In this document: positions 35,309 through 46,957 of the stretch, in pieces
Layout: each line of letters opens with the position of its first letter
Numbering within the stretch: position 1 is the first letter of the stretch
Origin: Benincasa hispida
Taxonomy: Eukaryota; Streptophyta; Magnoliopsida; Cucurbitales; Cucurbitaceae
Length of the DNA: 64,000 nt
Assembly (NCBI RefSeq): GCF_009727055.1
Contig: NC_052353.1
Coordinates: 46,250,196-46,314,195 of the forward strand
Direction of reading: 5' to 3'
Translations under genes and position numbers: made by a program
Notes under the pieces: model-generated
Told to the model about the DNA's origin: nothing
What the model saw: only the letters and a program-made list of their open reading frames with translations
The model's database searches: none

Positions 35309-36249
35309 TATAAAGATAATGCATGTCAATGCTTTATGCAATCATAAATATAACTCTTATATAATATGATGCATGAGCATGCTCTTACGTAATTTAAATC
35401 GTGCTTCTCTAAATCATAACACTTATAATAAAGAGATGATGCACGACCAATGCATAACCTAAGGTGGGATTTTCTATATGACATACCATACGACATATAA
35501 ATAAAACATACATTCTATGTATATTAACACAGATTAATGGACCGAGATGAACCACCTCTAAAACCGGAATGAAAAACTCTATCTATTACATTTTTCTACC
35601 GAGCAAACCGGTTCACAGGCGAATCGAGTCTTGAACCGCCGGGCAAAGCTCCCATCATTTAGTAAATGTTCGTCAGGTATACGATTGTTTAGCATACAAG
35701 ATGATAACACACAGATGCTAAACGATCGTTTAGACGACAACAAAGCCGCGAAGCCCGATCGTCTAGACGATCACTTAACACGTGAAAGGTAAACGATTTA
35801 CTCCGTGATCGTATAGTTAGTAACTAAGCGATGAAACTTGTTGAGCTATACGATCGTCTAGTACGGGCGCATAAAACAGATCCCAAGTATCTGATACTCA
35901 ATGATCGTCTACCCCTTCGTTTACACGACCCGACCAACGCTTGGTCGTCTTCATCCTCGAAGAACAAAAACCCTTGCTACGAAGCTTCTTCATGAACGAC
36001 TCACAGACTCAAACTCTTTGAAATTACAGACTCGATAGTAGTTAATTATGTCCAAAACGTAGGGGCCTTTACAATTAACTTGAAATGTAAAAGAAATTAA
36101 ACTAGACCAGAGGCTTCATCCCAGAAACTCCATTAATCCACGCACATCCACAAACGATTTAACGATTAAACAGAGAGTAGACATGCTTTTACCCACCGAG
36201 AATGTAAATGCAATTCTTTGCGCCAATGAATTTGGAATATCAATAACCT
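35309..36249 (-). other. Untranslated leader of Copia element 2, LTR-proximal part
   Basis: No credible gene. Positions 35650-35930 hold roughly ten CGATCGTTTAG-type motifs (for example ACGATCGTTTAG, GATCGTCTAG). It ends at the primer binding site. Confidence 0.65.
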
Positions 36250-36262
36250 GGCTCTGATACCA
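36250..36262 (-). other. Primer binding site, initiator tRNA-Met type
   Basis: On the minus strand TGGTATCAGAGCC lies two bases from the LTR boundary at 36265. It fixes the orientation of element 2. Confidence 0.92.
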
Positions 36263-36264
36263 AT

Positions 36265-37935
36265 TGAAGGAACTCTTATACAAGAGTACCTCTGAGCGAA
36301 AGCGGATATTTCCAAAGACATTGTGATAGAATTACCACATTCACATTCAAACATAGAGATATGCATCATACTGTAAATTATCGGCATGCTTTAAGATTAA
36401 ATAACAAGAGAACAAGAAAACTTACCAGTCGAATAACCTTTCTTCACAAAAAAATCTCGCTCTCTCTAAGGGAACAGGCTCCTCTCGCTCTCACTGGAAC
36501 GTCAAGCTATTGCTCAGCAACACCACCGATCGTCTACCACGAACGCCTCCACATGAACAAAAGGACATTTTATTCTTCAGTTACGAAAACTGATTGGAAC
36601 TTCCCACTAACGCACGGTTACAGAGAAAACGATGACCAATTATCCTACAATTGTCAAATTAATAATAATAAATATAATCATATTATATTCATTAACTTAT
36701 AGTTTAATATCACATATAAACTATAGTGTTTTCTCCTCCACTAGATATAAATCATATTTATATCAATTTTCCTCCAAGTATCTTATACATAAAGTCAATC
36801 ATATCATATATAATTAACTAGTTCAATTATATATAATCGAACACCCTCTTATCAATTTGAACATTTCAAACTAACCCAAAAACTAATTCTCAAACTTGAA
36901 TCCATTGAGCTACCAATATGGACCCTATGGACCTATTGCTCGAAGCTCCAACGATACATGAATAGCTAACTAAACTATTTAGCCACGAGACCCACCATCC
37001 GTCAACTGTCAGGCAATTCACTATAGACCGACAGTTGAACTCTCCTTACCACAGTTATATTTCTGTGTCCATCGGATATAACCAATCAACAATACGATAA
37101 TCCTTCACAGATGCTTGTAAGTACAGCTGGGCCAGTTTACCGTTTTATCTTTGGTTACATCTGACTCCTTAAGTACCACTGATCCCTCTAATGAACAATA
37201 CAACATAGTCCTACTATGTGTGGACACCTCTCGAGCCATGAGAAGGTGTGTCGCACCACATCGTTCAAGCCCCAGGATCAGCCTTTAAGGGAGAAATCTA
37301 TCTACTTACCCCTACTTAGGGGAAGGAGTGAATTCAGTCTTGTGTAGCTGAGTTTCCAACTCCCAAATCAAACGAATCCCCAAAGTGGTAGGTTTAAGTT
37401 GGCGAACTAGCCATTTGCACCCATGCAAATCAAAGGACCGCCCTCAAAGGCAGGTGTTCTCAAATCAACCAGGATTGAGGTCATGTTACCTAAGGTCATC
37501 CTAATGAAGTGAAGTCTCGGTCATGAACGGTGTTATATAACAAGACATTAACACTTCGTGGTCAGGTCTTATACAAACTCTTTATATAGGATGCTCCCGT
37601 TCACACGTCCCCACATTAATGATCAGGATCAGGTCATCTGTAGCAAGTCACAACACTTGTAACTTGTTCTACAAAGCGGGCTCCATCTGTAGTGTTATCA
37701 GGATAAGGTTTCTCTCCTATATCCATATACTACAAACCATTTTGGTTATAACATAAGACATGATCCACTTGTATGTCACCACATACATGTTTAAGTTACA
37801 TAATGACAACCGAGGATTTTAGTTTATTGGTTTGTGGTAAAGCAAATAAAACATCCAATGTTTAAAGACAAGTAATGAAGGAAATATCATATAGTATACA
37901 TCACAAACGTTCGTAAAAATCTATATTTACAAACA
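36265..37935 (-). repeat. Right (5') LTR of Copia element 2, truncated
   Basis: Plus strand TGAAGGAACTCTTATAC onward, closely similar to 23817-25937. It contains the donor-like ACTG/GTAAG (minus) at 36426/36425. Relative to the left LTR it lacks about 450 bases of the motif-rich middle (24130-24510 region) and loses its last few dozen bases at about 37935, where unrelated plus-orientation LTR sequence starts. Confidence 0.85.
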
Positions 37936-37979
37936 CACTAATTGTATTATTGATTGATTATATCAATGGACAAATAAAT
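37936..37979. other. Deletion scar, possible remnant of the element 1 3' LTR
   Basis: This short stretch (TTGATTGATTATATCAATGG and neighbours) does not match the element 2 LTR end. It loosely resembles the element 1 LTR near 15670-15705. It bridges element 2 and the oldest LTR, so one deletion probably removed both missing ends. Confidence 0.4.
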
Positions 37980-39220
37980 ATCATATAGTTGGACTATGCT
38001 TTATTGTTCATTAGAGGGATAATTAGTACTTAAGGAGTTAGATGTAACTATAGGGGTAAAATGGTAATTTTGGTCTATATGTACTTACGAGCAATTTTTG
38101 AAGGGTCATCGTACTGTTGATTGGTTATATCCAATGGAAACATAAATATATCTGTAGTGCGAAGAGTGTAGCTGTCGGTCTTTAGTGGAGTACCCGACAG
38201 TTAACGGATGGTGAATAATTTAATTAAAAAGTTTAATTAATTATTTACGTACCGATGAAACTTCAAGCTACAGGTCCATGAGGTCCCCTCGGTAGCTCAA
38301 CGGGATTAAATGAGAATCGATTTTTGGATTAATGTGAATGGTTCAAATTAATTAAGGAAATTAATTATATATGATATAATTACTTAAATTTTAATTATAT
38401 ATAATGTAATTACTATAATATATTTGATACATTATAATATTAACTATTTATGAGAGGAAATAAATATTTGAATATGATTCAAATATTAATTTTATGAATT
38501 GAATTCATATTGTTAAATTTAATGTAAATGTGATTTATATTAAATGTCATTAGTGAGAGAAAAAAAATTATAGGTTATGTTGTATATGATACAATATTAA
38601 AAAACTATAAATTATGTGTTATATTTGATATAACATATAGTTTAATATATATTATATGGTAAGGTTGTTATCATATTAATATATATTAAATTATTTATTA
38701 AATAAATTTTATATTTATTTATTTTAAAATTAATTAATAGGAGGGAGTTGTACTTCTCTCCCCTCACTTTTCTCTCCACTTCACGTAAGTGGGAAAATAT
38801 GGTTCCAAAGATCTTTTTCATCCTGCAAAAAGAAAAAGACAGAAAACACATAATAGTTCTGTGAGTGAGACAAAGAAAAATTCTCTACTCCTTCCTCCTC
38901 TTAAAATTCCCTTCTCTCACCGAAATAACCAGAGCACCAAACGCTCCTGGATTCTCACCAGAGAATACCGAGGTTTCTCTCATGGTCGTGCCCATTTCTT
39001 TTTTGGGATTTCTTTTTGAAACGTCTTTAAAGGAAATGATTTCTGAAACCCAATTTATTTAATTTTGTGCAATTTCATCTTATACATATGTTGTATTATT
39101 TTATAATTAAATGCATGATCTATATGTTTTCTCTGTAAAATTAAATTATGTAAAAATGGGGTTTGGGATGATCGATCGCCTTCGCTCAAGGACCCTTCAC
39201 TGGGATCATTCACGTTGTGC
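37980..39220 (+). mobile_element. Oldest Copia LTR, fragment 3 of 3
   Basis: In plus orientation, it resumes almost where 5586 stopped: other LTR copies have the equivalents of 5570-5586 and 37990 onward adjacent to each other. It contains TTCATTAGAGGGAT, GTACTTAAGGAGTT and CAAGCTACAGGTCCATGAGG, the reverse of the LTR landmarks at 7150-6900. An AT-rich middle leads to a pyrimidine-rich stretch (38750-38775). It ends near the GATCGATCGCC...CTGGGATCATTCACG region. No primer site or gag follows, so this was a solo LTR or lost its interior. Confidence 0.6.
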
Positions 39221-41147
39221 ACAAAGAGAAATAACAAATTGACTAGTTATATCAGATGACTATTTTTCCTGATACAATTCAATCACGAAGCGATTTATCA
39301 CACTTGCTAGTGCTTACTATTACTGCATGATAAGAGATTGTTATCTTACATTTCTCAAATGTATGATATGAATATTATTTAATATTAATTTTTTCATCAT
39401 ACAGAATAATTGTTTCTAAGATGTACAATAATATACAATACAACACAATTTATCATGGTTAGGTTCAATGTGTGACCAAACCTTGATTAAAGTAGAAATA
39501 TTATTCAACAAACAAGACGACTCAATGCTACTGACACTGATCAAAGAAATATTCGTCGTAAACGACAATGGCAACAAGGCGAAACTAATTTAGAGGCATA
39601 TGAAGACAAGTCTTTTAACTTCATGTAAACTTCTATTTTAAAATTAAAAAACTAATTCTCTTTTTCTAAAGTAGACTCTACCACATACATGAGTTCTGTT
39701 TTTTCATTTGTAGAGGGATGTACTACTAAGTCAAGTCAAAATTTTATGTTTAATATGGCTACAAACTACAAAATATATATATATATAGCTAGGTTTAGTA
39801 GAAGAAATTTGTTAGTTAGACGTTAAAAAAAAAAATCAAAATCGAGAAAAAAAAAAATTGTCAAATCAGGGACCCCATCCACTAGTTTAGCTTTGACCAA
39901 GTCTAGTGGTGCTGACATGATGCTAATGGGATTAAAAACTATCCTTCCCCAAAAATACCATATTTTTGTCAATACTTTGCTCCCCACTCTGTTTTTTAAA
40001 ATTCTTTCCCATATATCCCATTTTTATCATTAATTTAAAAAACCACAATATTCTTGATAAGAGTATAATAATATCCAAATATCAATTAAGATCTATTCCT
40101 TCCTAAATTTACTCTCACCTTTTGCGTACACTTATGACTTTATGTTATATACATTAATAAACAATACGTAAAATGAAAAAGGTTGTCCAATATATTTTGT
40201 AATGGCTGTCGTCAAAGTCTTCATTAATTTAGTATAAAGTTTGTAGAAACATATTCATGCATGTATTGAAAGATATGAACCAGGTTGTCAGATTTTATGC
40301 TTCAAAATTAAAATCCAAAAATTGAAAACTTTATGTTCTTTTTATAAGAATTAGAATATTTGTTGTTCAATGCCGGCCGACGAATCTCTTTATAATTAGA
40401 ATTTCTTTGCACCTAAATAAGGCTACATTCAAGGCCAGACCAAGATATATATCAGAAAAATGTCTTTTAAGTAATCAGTGAGTTGTGCTCTACTTTTTCT
40501 ATTTTCTATTTTTAAATTTTGAATCCAACCAATTTATTTAAGGGTTTAATAAATTTTTTATTTAATTACAGGTTTAGTCTGTGTTTTATAGGTATTTAAA
40601 TTTTATGTCTCATCTGTCAAAAATTTCTAAACTTTCAATTTTATGTATAATATATCTTGGCATTTTCAAATATTTTAAAATTAACTAATGTACAATAAGA
40701 CTATAAACTTTGAACTTTGGATTTAGATTCTTGAATTTTAGAAAACTTCTATTAGGTCAATAACTTATTAGAGGTAAAATTGAAAATTTGTATATTTATA
40801 ATGAGTACTTAAATAATTTTTAAACTTCGAGAATCATATAGGCTCAAACCTAAAGATTAGAAGAAGAGATTTATGAACTAAATAAACACAAACTTGAAAG
40901 CTTTAGAATAAATATTTAATTATAACCTTTAGAGTGGGTGGTCTACATCCAAAGAATAGAATCTCCGCTGCTTTATTTTTTTATTTTTTTAATTTAATAA
41001 TAGAATCTCTATTTTTGTAGTTTTATGTATCTCTTCCTCTCAATCAAGTTTGAAATAACTGAAGTTAATTGGTTTGACTATATATTAAGCTCTGTTGATT
41101 GATTGTCGAGGAAAAATCAAATCCAATCTTTATTAAAAGTCTATTTA
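39221..41147. other. Non-coding, AT-rich, no gene seen
   Basis: About 1.9 kb with only very short frames. It contains a small TA run near 39773-39787, poly-A/T tracts, and nothing resembling a conserved protein, tRNA or structured RNA. It is probably host intergenic sequence. Confidence 0.5.
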
Positions 41148-41355
41148 TATGCGAGAATTTGGCGAAGAATCCAGTTTTACTGATATGAAATAAAACTAAA
41201 TCAATAATACAATTCTCCACTTGGGAATAAATACTAACTTTTGGTATAAGTAGGATAACGGAAAATCCCAACTAAAACAACTTGAATCTATAACAAAATT
41301 CTAATTAGATACAACAACTTAATTGATTCATTACAACCCTCAAGTTGGAACATGG

Positions 41356-41972
41356 ATGTCAAATAGGGATGGCAAAATTTCTTACGGGGTCGGGTCCCAT
41401 CCCGATCCCCAACCCCAACCCAACCCAACCCAACCCAACCTCGTCCCGATTTTTTTAATTATAATAATAATAATAATAATAATAATAATGGTTAAAATTA
41501 GAAAAAAAAAATCAGAAACAAAATTTTTAGTTATAATTTTTTTCTAATTTTAATTATTATTATGATTATTATTATTATTATTATATATAAACTACTAAAA
41601 TAGTAGCTGAAGCTACGGTTTCAGTCAGTTTTTTTTTTTAGATTTTAATTTTCTAATAATGAAAAACATTAAAATACTTTTTTAATTGTTAATTTAAACA
41701 AATATGTAACAATAATATTAATTTATTACATAAAATTTACAATTTTAATCTAAATATTGATTTTAGTTAATTTTAGTTAATAAAAATAATAAAATAAATG
41801 TGGGGACTTTTTTCTGCGGGAACCCGAATCCTCGACCGGGGATTCCCGACCTTGACCCTGACCCCCAAAACGGGGAATGGGACGGGGACGAGAATTAAAA
41901 ATCCCCAAGGGAACAGGGATGGGGAATGCATCCTCGTTTCGTTCCAGCCTCGTTGTCATCCCTAATGTCAAA
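41356..41972. mobile_element. hAT MITE with perfect 8-base target duplication ATGTCAAA
   Basis: ATGTCAAA at 41356-41363 and again at 41965-41972 flank an element of 601 bases (41364-41964). The ends are TAGGGATGGCAA and TTGTCATCCCTA, inverted with one mismatch in twelve. Near the left end is a CCCAA pentamer run (41410-41443) and near the right end GC-rich GGGGAT-type repeats. The interior is AT-rich with no coding. Eight-base duplications and CAGGG/TAGGG-like ends are typical of hAT elements. Confidence 0.93.
41461..41490. repeat. AAT microsatellite inside the MITE
   Basis: About ten consecutive AAT units. Confidence 0.9.
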
Positions 41973-42385
41973 TATGTTCAACTTGTTTAGAACAGAAAAT
42001 ACTAAAAATGTCAATGCTTTTGTAAACATATCAGCAAGTTGTGTTGATGATCAAACAGGTAATAGCTTCAAAAATTCTTCGACGATCTTGTCTCGAACAA
42101 AATGATAATAAATTTCAATATATTTTATTCGGTCATGAAACGTCAGATTAAAAGATATGGACATCGCTACTTGAACACTGCTTTGATATCATTATATGCG
42201 AGAATTTGGTGAATAATCAAGTTCTACTAACATGACATAAAACTAAATCAATAATACAATTCTCCACTTGGGTATAAATACTAATTTTAGGTATAAGTGG
42301 GATAACAGAAAATCACAACTAAAATATAACAAAATTCTAATTAGTTATAACAAAATCTTAATTAGTTCATTATCTATTTTTTGGG

Positions 42386-42740
42386 TCGATGTCCTAAATT
42401 CTTGTAGAGTTCTATAGTTTATAAACACTTGTATAAACAAACGCTTGTGATGTAATAATATGAGATATTTTATTTGCATTTACCACAAACCAATAAACTA
42501 AAATCTCTAGTTGTCGTTGTAACTTAAGCATGTATGTGGAGACATACAAGTGAATCATGCCTTAAAAGATAACCTTAATGGTTCTGTAGTATATGGATAA
42601 AGGAGGGAAACCTTATCCTGGTGACACTATAAATATGACCTACTTTGTAGATAGTTACAAGTGTTGTGACGTGCTACATATGTTCTAATCCTAATCATTC
42701 ATGTGGAGACATGTGAGTGGAGGTGTCTTATACAAAGGAG
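42386..42740 (+). mobile_element. Copia LTR fragment (5' portion), plus orientation
   Basis: It shares GATGCCCTAAAC-like start (here worn), CAAACGCTTGTGATGTAATAATAT, CTTAAGCATGTATGTGGAGACATAC and TTACAAGTGTTGTGAC with 54171-54523. It stops at a T-rich run near 42740. Confidence 0.7.
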
Positions 42741-42839
42741 TTTTTTTTTTCTTTTTTTGTATTTGCTACATTTTTTATCCCTTTTGTAGTTTTTTACCTC
42801 TTTAAATTTTTTTTAGAAAAAAAAAACTATAAGATGACT

Positions 42840-43480
42840 TATCACTTGAAATGCTGTTAAACAGAAAGCACTGACAATCACTGTAACAACAAGCAAACAA
42901 GTAACCCAGTTCAGTGACAAATTACCTACGTCTCAAGGACAATGTGCCCAGGAAAAATAATCCACTAATATTAAAGATTCAAGCAATTACAACGTAGTAT
43001 TTATCTGTAATTCAACAACTACTATAGTGACTCACGCAGAGCCCAACTCACAAATCACTTAGGCTCCCCTTAGATATGAGACACCCTCTCGATTATACTT
43101 AGGCTCCCCTAAATGTGATAATATCAGTGTTGAACACTTTAGCTTTAGACAGTGTGTGAGACTCCTCTTCGCTTGATTATCTTCCTTGTAATTCAGTGAA
43201 CTCCCTTCACTGACGAATTTAGATCCTCCCTAGATGGAGAAATCCTTCTCGAGAATGAGTTTTAGGCTCCCCTAAGACCGAGAATTCATTCTCTTCAACA
43301 ATGTCTTAGGCTCCCCCTAAGACGGAAGTTATCTTCAAATTCTTGAACTATTCAAGCAATGAATTTGCACAACAGAATATAGTAAACAAAGATCAAAACA
43401 CCATATTGCACAAATTCAGCCACTAAGAACAAAGACACCCTCTCACTATGAAAAGATGTTGCAACCCGAAATGAAAGCCA
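42840..43480. repeat. Unclassified repeat with TTAGGCTCCCCTAAG palindromes
   Basis: Four copies of a partly palindromic CTTAGGCTCCCC(T)TAAG motif occur near 43059, 43099, 43261 and 43307, alternating with GAGAATTCATTCTC-like palindromes. Its composition is unlike the flanks and no coding is seen. It may be part of a retrotransposon, but I could not place it. Confidence 0.5.
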
Positions 43481-44004
43481 TTATTCTGCTTTTAAAAAAT
43501 CATGGCCAATTAAGAAAAGAATTTTCAAAAAAATATTTACCCTTCAGTCAAAATAAATTGTGTCATAAATAAGGAAAATATCGGGTAATATACATTTGTT
43601 GAGATTTTCAAGGGTAGGAAAGAAAAATATTCCGCATATAATTTCAAGTTCATGAAAGAAAAATATTCTATAGGAAATAGTATTGTTTGAGAAAGATGTT
43701 AAGACTTCATTTTGACATCAGCAAGAACCATCACAAGCTATCTTAGGAAAAATATAGAGCCAACTAACCGTCTCCAACATAAGTGATTATTTCTTTCATT
43801 TTTAAGTACAAATGCACAATATTCGAAAAGAAAAGTACAAATGTACAATACGTCGAGGAGATTCAACCTAAAGCTCACCAACACTTAGTTTAGTATACTC
43901 ATTTTGACAATTTGGACGTGTTTGGAATAACTAACAAAAAGTGTTTTCCAAAAGAATCATTTTTATGAATTGTTTTTAAGATACTTAAATAACTAGTCAT
44001 TTTC

Positions 44005-44155
44005 AACCGTGTATCAATAGTATATCAAGTGTATCAAATGTCTATCAATAGTATATCAAATGTATATCAACAGTGTATCGAATGTATCAGACATATTCTA
44101 GTAATGTATCAAGTATATCAAGGGTATAAGTGTATCAAGTGTATCACGTGGGTTG
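44005..44155. repeat. Imperfect short tandem repeat on a GTATATCAA theme
   Basis: Variants of GTATATCAA(G/A)TGTATCAA recur about a dozen times with irregular spacing. Confidence 0.7.
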
Positions 44156-46935
44156 AACTTATTTTTTGCTATTTTTGCAAAAGTAACAAGTTTGAGTTAT
44201 GAGCTTAATTTTTTAAACTTATTTTGTCAAATCTGTAAGAAGTCTAAAAAAAAGTAGTTTTTGTTTTTATAATTGAACTAAAAATTTAAATATAAGCTCA
44301 AATTTATAGACAAAAATGAAATGATCATTTAATTATTTGATTTATACTTGTTAATTAAGACGAATTTTTGTCTTTTAATTGAGCCGATTAATGAGATCGG
44401 CCGATTTTTAAAATGCAAATCCCAACATGAATGATATATAATTTGGTGGTTAATTTATTTGATTGATCACCTAATTTGAGTTCTGGTACTTAATTAGATT
44501 TTAAGCCAATCCCTAAACTGGGCTCTAACTAATTAATTATCTATCTAATTGAATTGATTTATATATACTACAGCTTAACTAACCAATCCTGACCATATAG
44601 CTACCGTTTTGTTACTTTAATTTTGTTTTATACTCCAACCGATCGATTCTTTATTTTTATGAAATTAATTGATGTGACATAATTTTCAAAAAGATAATGC
44701 ATTATTGATTTTCTCTTTGATTTTATTAGTTTCCTAAAATAGAATTTTGCCATTCTGCTTAAGCTCTCACAGTAATTAGGAGACTTTACTTGTGAAGCTA
44801 AGCCAATGTTTGGACAATTGAAATAAAATTATTAAGAAACAGAAATATAAATATATTGGATTAACGGTTTATTTATTTAAATTTATTAGAAAAACAATAG
44901 ATTATGTGACCAAAAGTTCAAAATTTGTTGTCTTTTTACTTTATTATCTTTATCTTGAGTGTATTGTTTTGGCCCGACGTCTCCCTCAAAATTTTCTTAA
45001 TAAGTTTATCCAAATGTATATATTGTTCTTAATAAATTTTAAAAAAATACAATATTTGACTAAGAATGAGCTTAATTGAACATAATTTGTAAGTTGTATA
45101 ACCTTGTTTTTAATTTTTGGAGAATATTTTTTATTAAGAAATATTAATTTGGTTCGTTGTATAATACAAACTTAAAAGAAAAAAAAAACAAGTTTAAACT
45201 AGAAAGATTGTTAATTACATTCTCAATTCAAACAAACTTTTTGTAATGCATTAATAGTAGAGGAGTACATGAATAAATCGAGACTACATTCTGTCAGAAA
45301 AGACATGAAAGTAGAGTTAAAAATGTTTAAAAAGAATTTATAGATACTATCTATAAGAAGAAAAAAAAAACCTGGATGCAACTCACATTTTGTGCGGCTC
45401 AAACAGCACCCAATAATAATATGTCATGTGACAATTATTTTAAAATAAAAAAATTGATAATTTCATTTTGTTTTTAGAGTGAAAGGAAAAGAGGAACATG
45501 TGATTAGGAGTAGTCTAGGCTGCAACTAATTATTCCTTAAAAAATTGCATTTTCCTTTTAGTGACTCAACCACGTATAAACTCCAAAAATTAAATATGCT
45601 TGGCTTGGACAATCTTATACTGGGTGACGACCTTCACTAAATTTTCTTAAAATTATATATATGAGTGAAGAAAGAACATGCCGAATGACTCTTTGTTTAT
45701 GGTTAGAGTATTCACTCTCATAAACTATATAAGATAAGTAAGAATGATATTGTCAAGTAACAATGTATGTAAGAAATAGTCATTAAATACTGTGGCGTTA
45801 TGTATACACAACTCTCAAAATTTAGGGAGTTTGTAATAATTCAACCTTTTCTTTTTTTCAAATATTAGGTTACAAGAGAAAGAAGAGAGGGAGGTTGAAG
45901 TCTACACCCTATAGGTAGATAGAACTAGAAGTACTATATCTATTATTTTAAAAAAAAAAAAAAAATTATTTTACCACGTGAATAAGTGGGGCAAATATTG
46001 ACAAAATATTAAAACATGGAATCACAATGTACTATGAATAAGAGCTGTTAGGACAAAGATTTTATTACATACCTCACTGTTTGATCCAACAGACAATAAC
46101 TTAGGATTAAAGGTTAAATACATGTGTTTGTTTTACATATATTTATATATATATATTTTCCTTTTTGGAGAAAGATTACCTACACATCTAAAAATGTGTA
46201 GAAGGGGTGACATAGATATAGTGAGTGAAGCAGAAGAGAATTAAACTGATGTACAAATTTCCATTAATTAGCTGAATGTCCTCAGCCATCTGTAATTTGC
46301 ACATGGAGGGGTCTCATTTTGGAGCCCCTTCTGATTTGTTTATTTAAACCACTGCCCCTTTCCTTTTATATATTTAATTAAAATTTAACTCAATACATCC
46401 ATGTTTATATATTCTATATTTCCTTTAAACATTAATTCTTTATATTTATGTATTTATGTGTATATTGATTTTTTGTACATTGGAAATTAAACCATAATCC
46501 TTTTGAGCCTTCAAATGTTGGAATAATAATACACTTCCAACTTTTCAAAAAAGCTCATATACTAATGGTAAATAATATGCGGTAAAAAAATGGTGATGAC
46601 ATTTTTTTTTAAACATTCTTCCAAAGATTAAAGGTAAATATCTTTGAAGGTATAAAAATATTATTAAAAACAGGTATAATTTATAGTGGTAGAGATAATA
46701 ATTTTCGTCTATAAACAGTACGAGAACGTTTTAAGTCTTTTTGAATATTTAAGGACTATTGCAAAGTTGAAAATTGAGAGGTACTATTATAAAATTCAAA
46801 GATGTTTTCAATAATTTAGTCTATTGAAAATATCTCCAACAAAATAGGTAAAAGAACAAAGTATAAATGAAAAGTAATATTTATAAGTTTAATATTTTTA
46901 AAGACCAAATATTTATCTAACGAGACATTATGGTT

Positions 46936-46957
46936 ATATATATATATATATATATAA
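46936..46957. repeat. AT microsatellite
   Basis: Uninterrupted alternating T and A. Confidence 0.9.

Larger units (their letters stand above)
29954..36425 (-). promoter_or_regulatory. Candidate leader intron of Copia element 2
   Basis: On the minus strand the donor is ACTG/GTAAG at 36426/36425 in the 5' LTR. The acceptor is TTTTTTCAG ending at 29954, two bases before the gag ATG. The arrangement parallels element 1. It contains the primer site, the leader and a later hAT insertion. Confidence 0.5.
23817..37935 (-). mobile_element. Copia element 2, minus strand, right end deleted, hAT inserted in its leader
   Basis: The left (3') LTR is 23817-25937 and the right (5') LTR is 36265 to about 37935. 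There is a tRNA-Met primer site at 36250-36262 (minus), a polypurine tract after 25937, and decayed gag-pol at 26030-29951. It sits inside the element 1 3' LTR, so it inserted later. Its right LTR lacks the final CCAACA seen on the left, so its right end was lost together with most of the element 1 LTR. It belongs to the same broad family as element 1 (TNT1-like gag, similar leader). Confidence 0.85.
41148..42385 (-). mobile_element. Miniature Copia-derived LTR element (TRIM-like), split by a MITE
   Basis: Direct repeats at about 41148-41335 and 42196-42385 share TATGCGAGAATTTGG and CAATAATACAATTCTCCACTTGG. Just inside the right repeat, on the minus strand, TGATATCAAAGC resembles the tRNA-Met primer site. 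Just inside the left repeat, CCAACTTGAGGG (minus) resembles a polypurine tract. Without the 601-base MITE and its duplication the interior is only about 250 bases, with a scrap of Copia pol. It is a deletion derivative or terminal-repeat element in miniature. Confidence 0.55.

Noticed and set aside
41410..41443. Telomere-like or satellite CCCAA repeat
   Set aside because: It is a short subterminal repeat inside a MITE with clear ends and target duplication, and the unit is not the plant telomere unit.
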